Shown: in pieces, positions 62,658-64,000 of the stretch
How the letters are laid out: the number at the start of each line of letters is the position of its first letter
How positions within the stretch are numbered: the first letter of the stretch is position 1
DNA from: Clostridium akagii DSM 12554
GTDB taxonomy: Bacteria; Bacillota; Clostridia; Clostridiales; Clostridiaceae
Assembly: GCF_000686725.1 (NCBI RefSeq)
Contig: NZ_JMLK01000007.1
Span: 62,001-126,000, forward strand
Direction: 5' to 3'
Length of the DNA: 64,000 nucleotides
Made by a program: the position numbers and the translations under genes
The notes under the pieces: model-generated
Told to the model about the DNA's origin: nothing
What the model saw: only the letters and a program-made list of their open reading frames with translations
Databases searched by the model: none

Positions 62658-63427
62658 TGACATTTATAAAAATATTATCTGCAGAGTGGCTTAAGACTAA
62701 ACGTACACCTATGAGATGGGTAGTTTTTTTAGCACCTATTATATTTTCAATATTTTTCTTAGGGTATTTTTCTTTAAAAAAAATAACGCCTACCATTCAA
62801 ATATCCATATTTCAGATGTTTTTTGGAACCTTTGCAACAATGGTTATACCGATTGTGGTAGGATTAATTTCAGGATTTATTATATATGAAGAAGAATTGG
62901 CTGGAAGTTTTAATGGCTTTTTAGGGTGTAAATTATCACGGCTAAGTTTGTATCTTGGGAAACTTATAATGCTAATAATGCTAACATCAGCAAGTATTAT
63001 AATTGCAACATTTGTTCTTGTAGTTGGCTTAACTTTTTTTATGAATATAAAAGTATCATGGATGATTTTTATTAGAGCGGCATTACTTATGGAGATAGGT
63101 ACAATTCCATTGCTAGCTTTTAATCTATGGCTAAGTTTAGCCTTTGGAATGAGCGCTTCACTTGGTTTTGGATCAGCGGGAATTGTTATATCAGGTATAG
63201 TAGCTATTGTTGGAGATAAGGTGTGGCAATTTGTTATATGGTCATGGCCTGAACGTTTATCTAGGGTGCAAATGTTTTATTTACCAAATGGAGGTATAAA
63301 AAGTCATACTTATATTTTCCATGAAACAATAAAGGGAATAGCACCAGTTACCGGCTCATTCATACTCATATTAGCCCTAGGATTAATATGGTTTAACAAG
63401 TGGGAAGGCAGGAAATCATATGATTGA
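62654..63427 (+). CDS. ABC transporter permease (lantibiotic-immunity type), second
   Basis: A 257-residue membrane protein with about six helices, similar in class to the preceding gene (IYEEELAGSFNGFLGCKLSR, ~75-94). ATG 62654 overlaps the stop of the upstream gene; ATG 62657 is an alternative. With the ATPase and the first permease it forms a three-part transporter like CprABC or EpiFEG. The response-regulator gene follows after 33 bp. Confidence 0.88.
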   Translation: MMTFIKILSAEWLKTKRTPMRWVVFLAPIIFSIFFLGYFSLKKITPTIQISIFQMFFGTFATMVIPIVVGLISGFIIYEEELAGSFNGFLGCKLSRLSLYLGKLIMLIMLTSASIIIATFVLVVGLTFFMNIKVSWMIFIRAALLMEIGTIPLLAFNLWLSLAFGMSASLGFGSAGIVISGIVAIVGDKVWQFVIWSWPERLSRVQMFYLPNGGIKSHTYIFHETIKGIAPVTGSFILILALGLIWFNKWEGRKSYD

Positions 63428-63460
63428 TGATGCCTAGCTAGAAGTTGGAGGTATATTATA

Positions 63461-64000
63461 ATGAGTAAAATTTTGATAGTAGACGATGAAGAAGACATTA
63501 TATCTTTATTAAAGGATTCTTTAGAAAGTAGAGGCCATGTTGTTTTCAGTGCTTCTAATGGGGAAGAGGCTTTAGAAAAAGCAAAGAAAATGCCGAAACT
63601 TATAATACTGGATATAATGATGCCTGGCATGGACGGATATGATGTTTGCAGAAATATAAGAGATAGGGTTCAATGCCCTATAATATTTTTAAGTGCAAAA
63701 CAATCTGAGACAGATAAGGTAAAAGCACTAGCTTTAGGTGGAGACGACTATATAGTAAAGCCATTTAGCATTAAAGAACTAATGGCAAGAATTGATTCTC
63801 ATCTAAGGAGAGAAAAAAGGGCGATTTTTCTTAACGAGACTGGAAAAAGAGTTCTAATTAATTTTGGAAATCTCACAATAGATTTAAAAGGGCGTCAGGT
63901 GCAAATTAATAATGAAGCGATAGCGTTTGCAAAAAGGGAATTTGATATAATCGAACTTCTTTCATTACATCCAGGACAGGTATTTTCTAAAGAACAAATA
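63461..64000 (+). CDS. OmpR-family response regulator, partial (cut by window end)
   Basis: At least 180 residues, frame open at the window edge. The receiver domain (~2-118) has VDDEED, the phosphoacceptor in ILDIMMPGMDGYD (~52), and Lys in DYIVKPFSI (~103). The start of an OmpR winged-helix domain follows (~135 on; FAKREFDIIELLSLHPGQVFSKEQ). It lies right after the BcrA-like transporter genes, and a cognate kinase is expected just outside the window. Together they would resemble CprRK or NisRK-type regulation of peptide resistance. Start: ATG 63461 with TTGGAGG. Confidence 0.9.
   Translation, partial: MSKILIVDDEEDIISLLKDSLESRGHVVFSASNGEEALEKAKKMPKLIILDIMMPGMDGYDVCRNIRDRVQCPIIFLSAKQSETDKVKALALGGDDYIVKPFSIKELMARIDSHLRREKRAIFLNETGKRVLINFGNLTIDLKGRQVQINNEAIAFAKREFDIIELLSLHPGQVFSKEQI

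Overview
The window looks like chromosomal DNA of a spore-forming, low-GC anaerobe of the Clostridium sensu stricto type. Base composition is very AT-rich, Shine-Dalgarno sites are strong, TTG/GTG starts occur, there is a GerA-type spore germination operon, and there are ChW (clostridial hydrophobic-W) repeats, a ferritin-like/rubrerythrin protein, an iron-dependent butanol-type dehydrogenase and many rho-independent terminators. No phage, IS element, CRISPR array, rRNA or tRNA gene was seen. Species cannot be named from the sequence alone.

Layout. 1-2.8 kb: 3' end of an oleate hydratase gene, then a guanine-type purine riboswitch controlling pbuX-xpt (xanthine uptake and salvage). 2.8-5 kb: a small unrecognised ORF and a chemoreceptor on the minus strand. 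5.2-7.5 kb: TetR regulator, ferritin-like protein and Fe-alcohol dehydrogenase. 7.6-12.9 kb: a LytTR response regulator with a one-TM GHKL kinase, a LytTR-type direct repeat, and a paired ABC exporter. 13-16 kb: sortase-anchored 5'-nucleotidase and MsrB. 16.1-20.8 kb: two tandem paralogous PAS-GGDEF-EAL proteins (minus). 21.1-24.6 kb: aldo/keto reductase, then a minus-strand operon of TetR, membrane FMN-binding protein, ApbE flavin transferase and a four-helix putative dihaem cytochrome b. 24.7-30.8 kb: a short structured transcript with a 36-codon ORF, then an OpuC-type ABC importer whose genes are interleaved with a ferredoxin-like protein and an O-acetylhomoserine sulfhydrylase-like enzyme. 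30.9-36.6 kb: SDR, GreA-like factor, FAD enzyme, MerR/TipAS regulator, DUF4317 protein and HAD phosphatase. 36.6-40.8 kb: three GNAT acetyltransferases with a metallo-beta-lactamase-fold hydrolase, and an unknown secreted protein bracketed by inverted copies of a palindromic repeat. 40.8-43.6 kb: a second OpuC-type importer (permease-binding-protein fusion plus CBS ATPase). 44-46.3 kb: a large ChW-repeat secreted protein. 46.5-52.1 kb: a ger operon with two GerAB-like subunits, two tiny membrane proteins and a frameshifted gerAA. 52.1-59.2 kb: YhcH-family protein, a third GGDEF-EAL protein, and a TetR-MMPL exporter pair. 59.4-64 kb: an ABC exporter behind a 19-bp-spacer promoter, and a BcrA/CprABC-like ABC system with an OmpR response regulator cut by the window end.

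Main themes are envelope and peptide export/resistance, quaternary-ammonium-type uptake, c-di-GMP turnover, extracytoplasmic electron transfer and germination. The most interesting pieces are the compact flavin/haem operon (22.0-24.6 kb), the importer with embedded sulfur-metabolism and Fe-S genes (25.1-30.7 kb), the structured small-ORF transcript (24.7-25.0 kb), the LytTR circuit with its direct repeat, the gerAA frameshift, and the repeated pattern of single genes bracketed by look-alike terminator hairpins.
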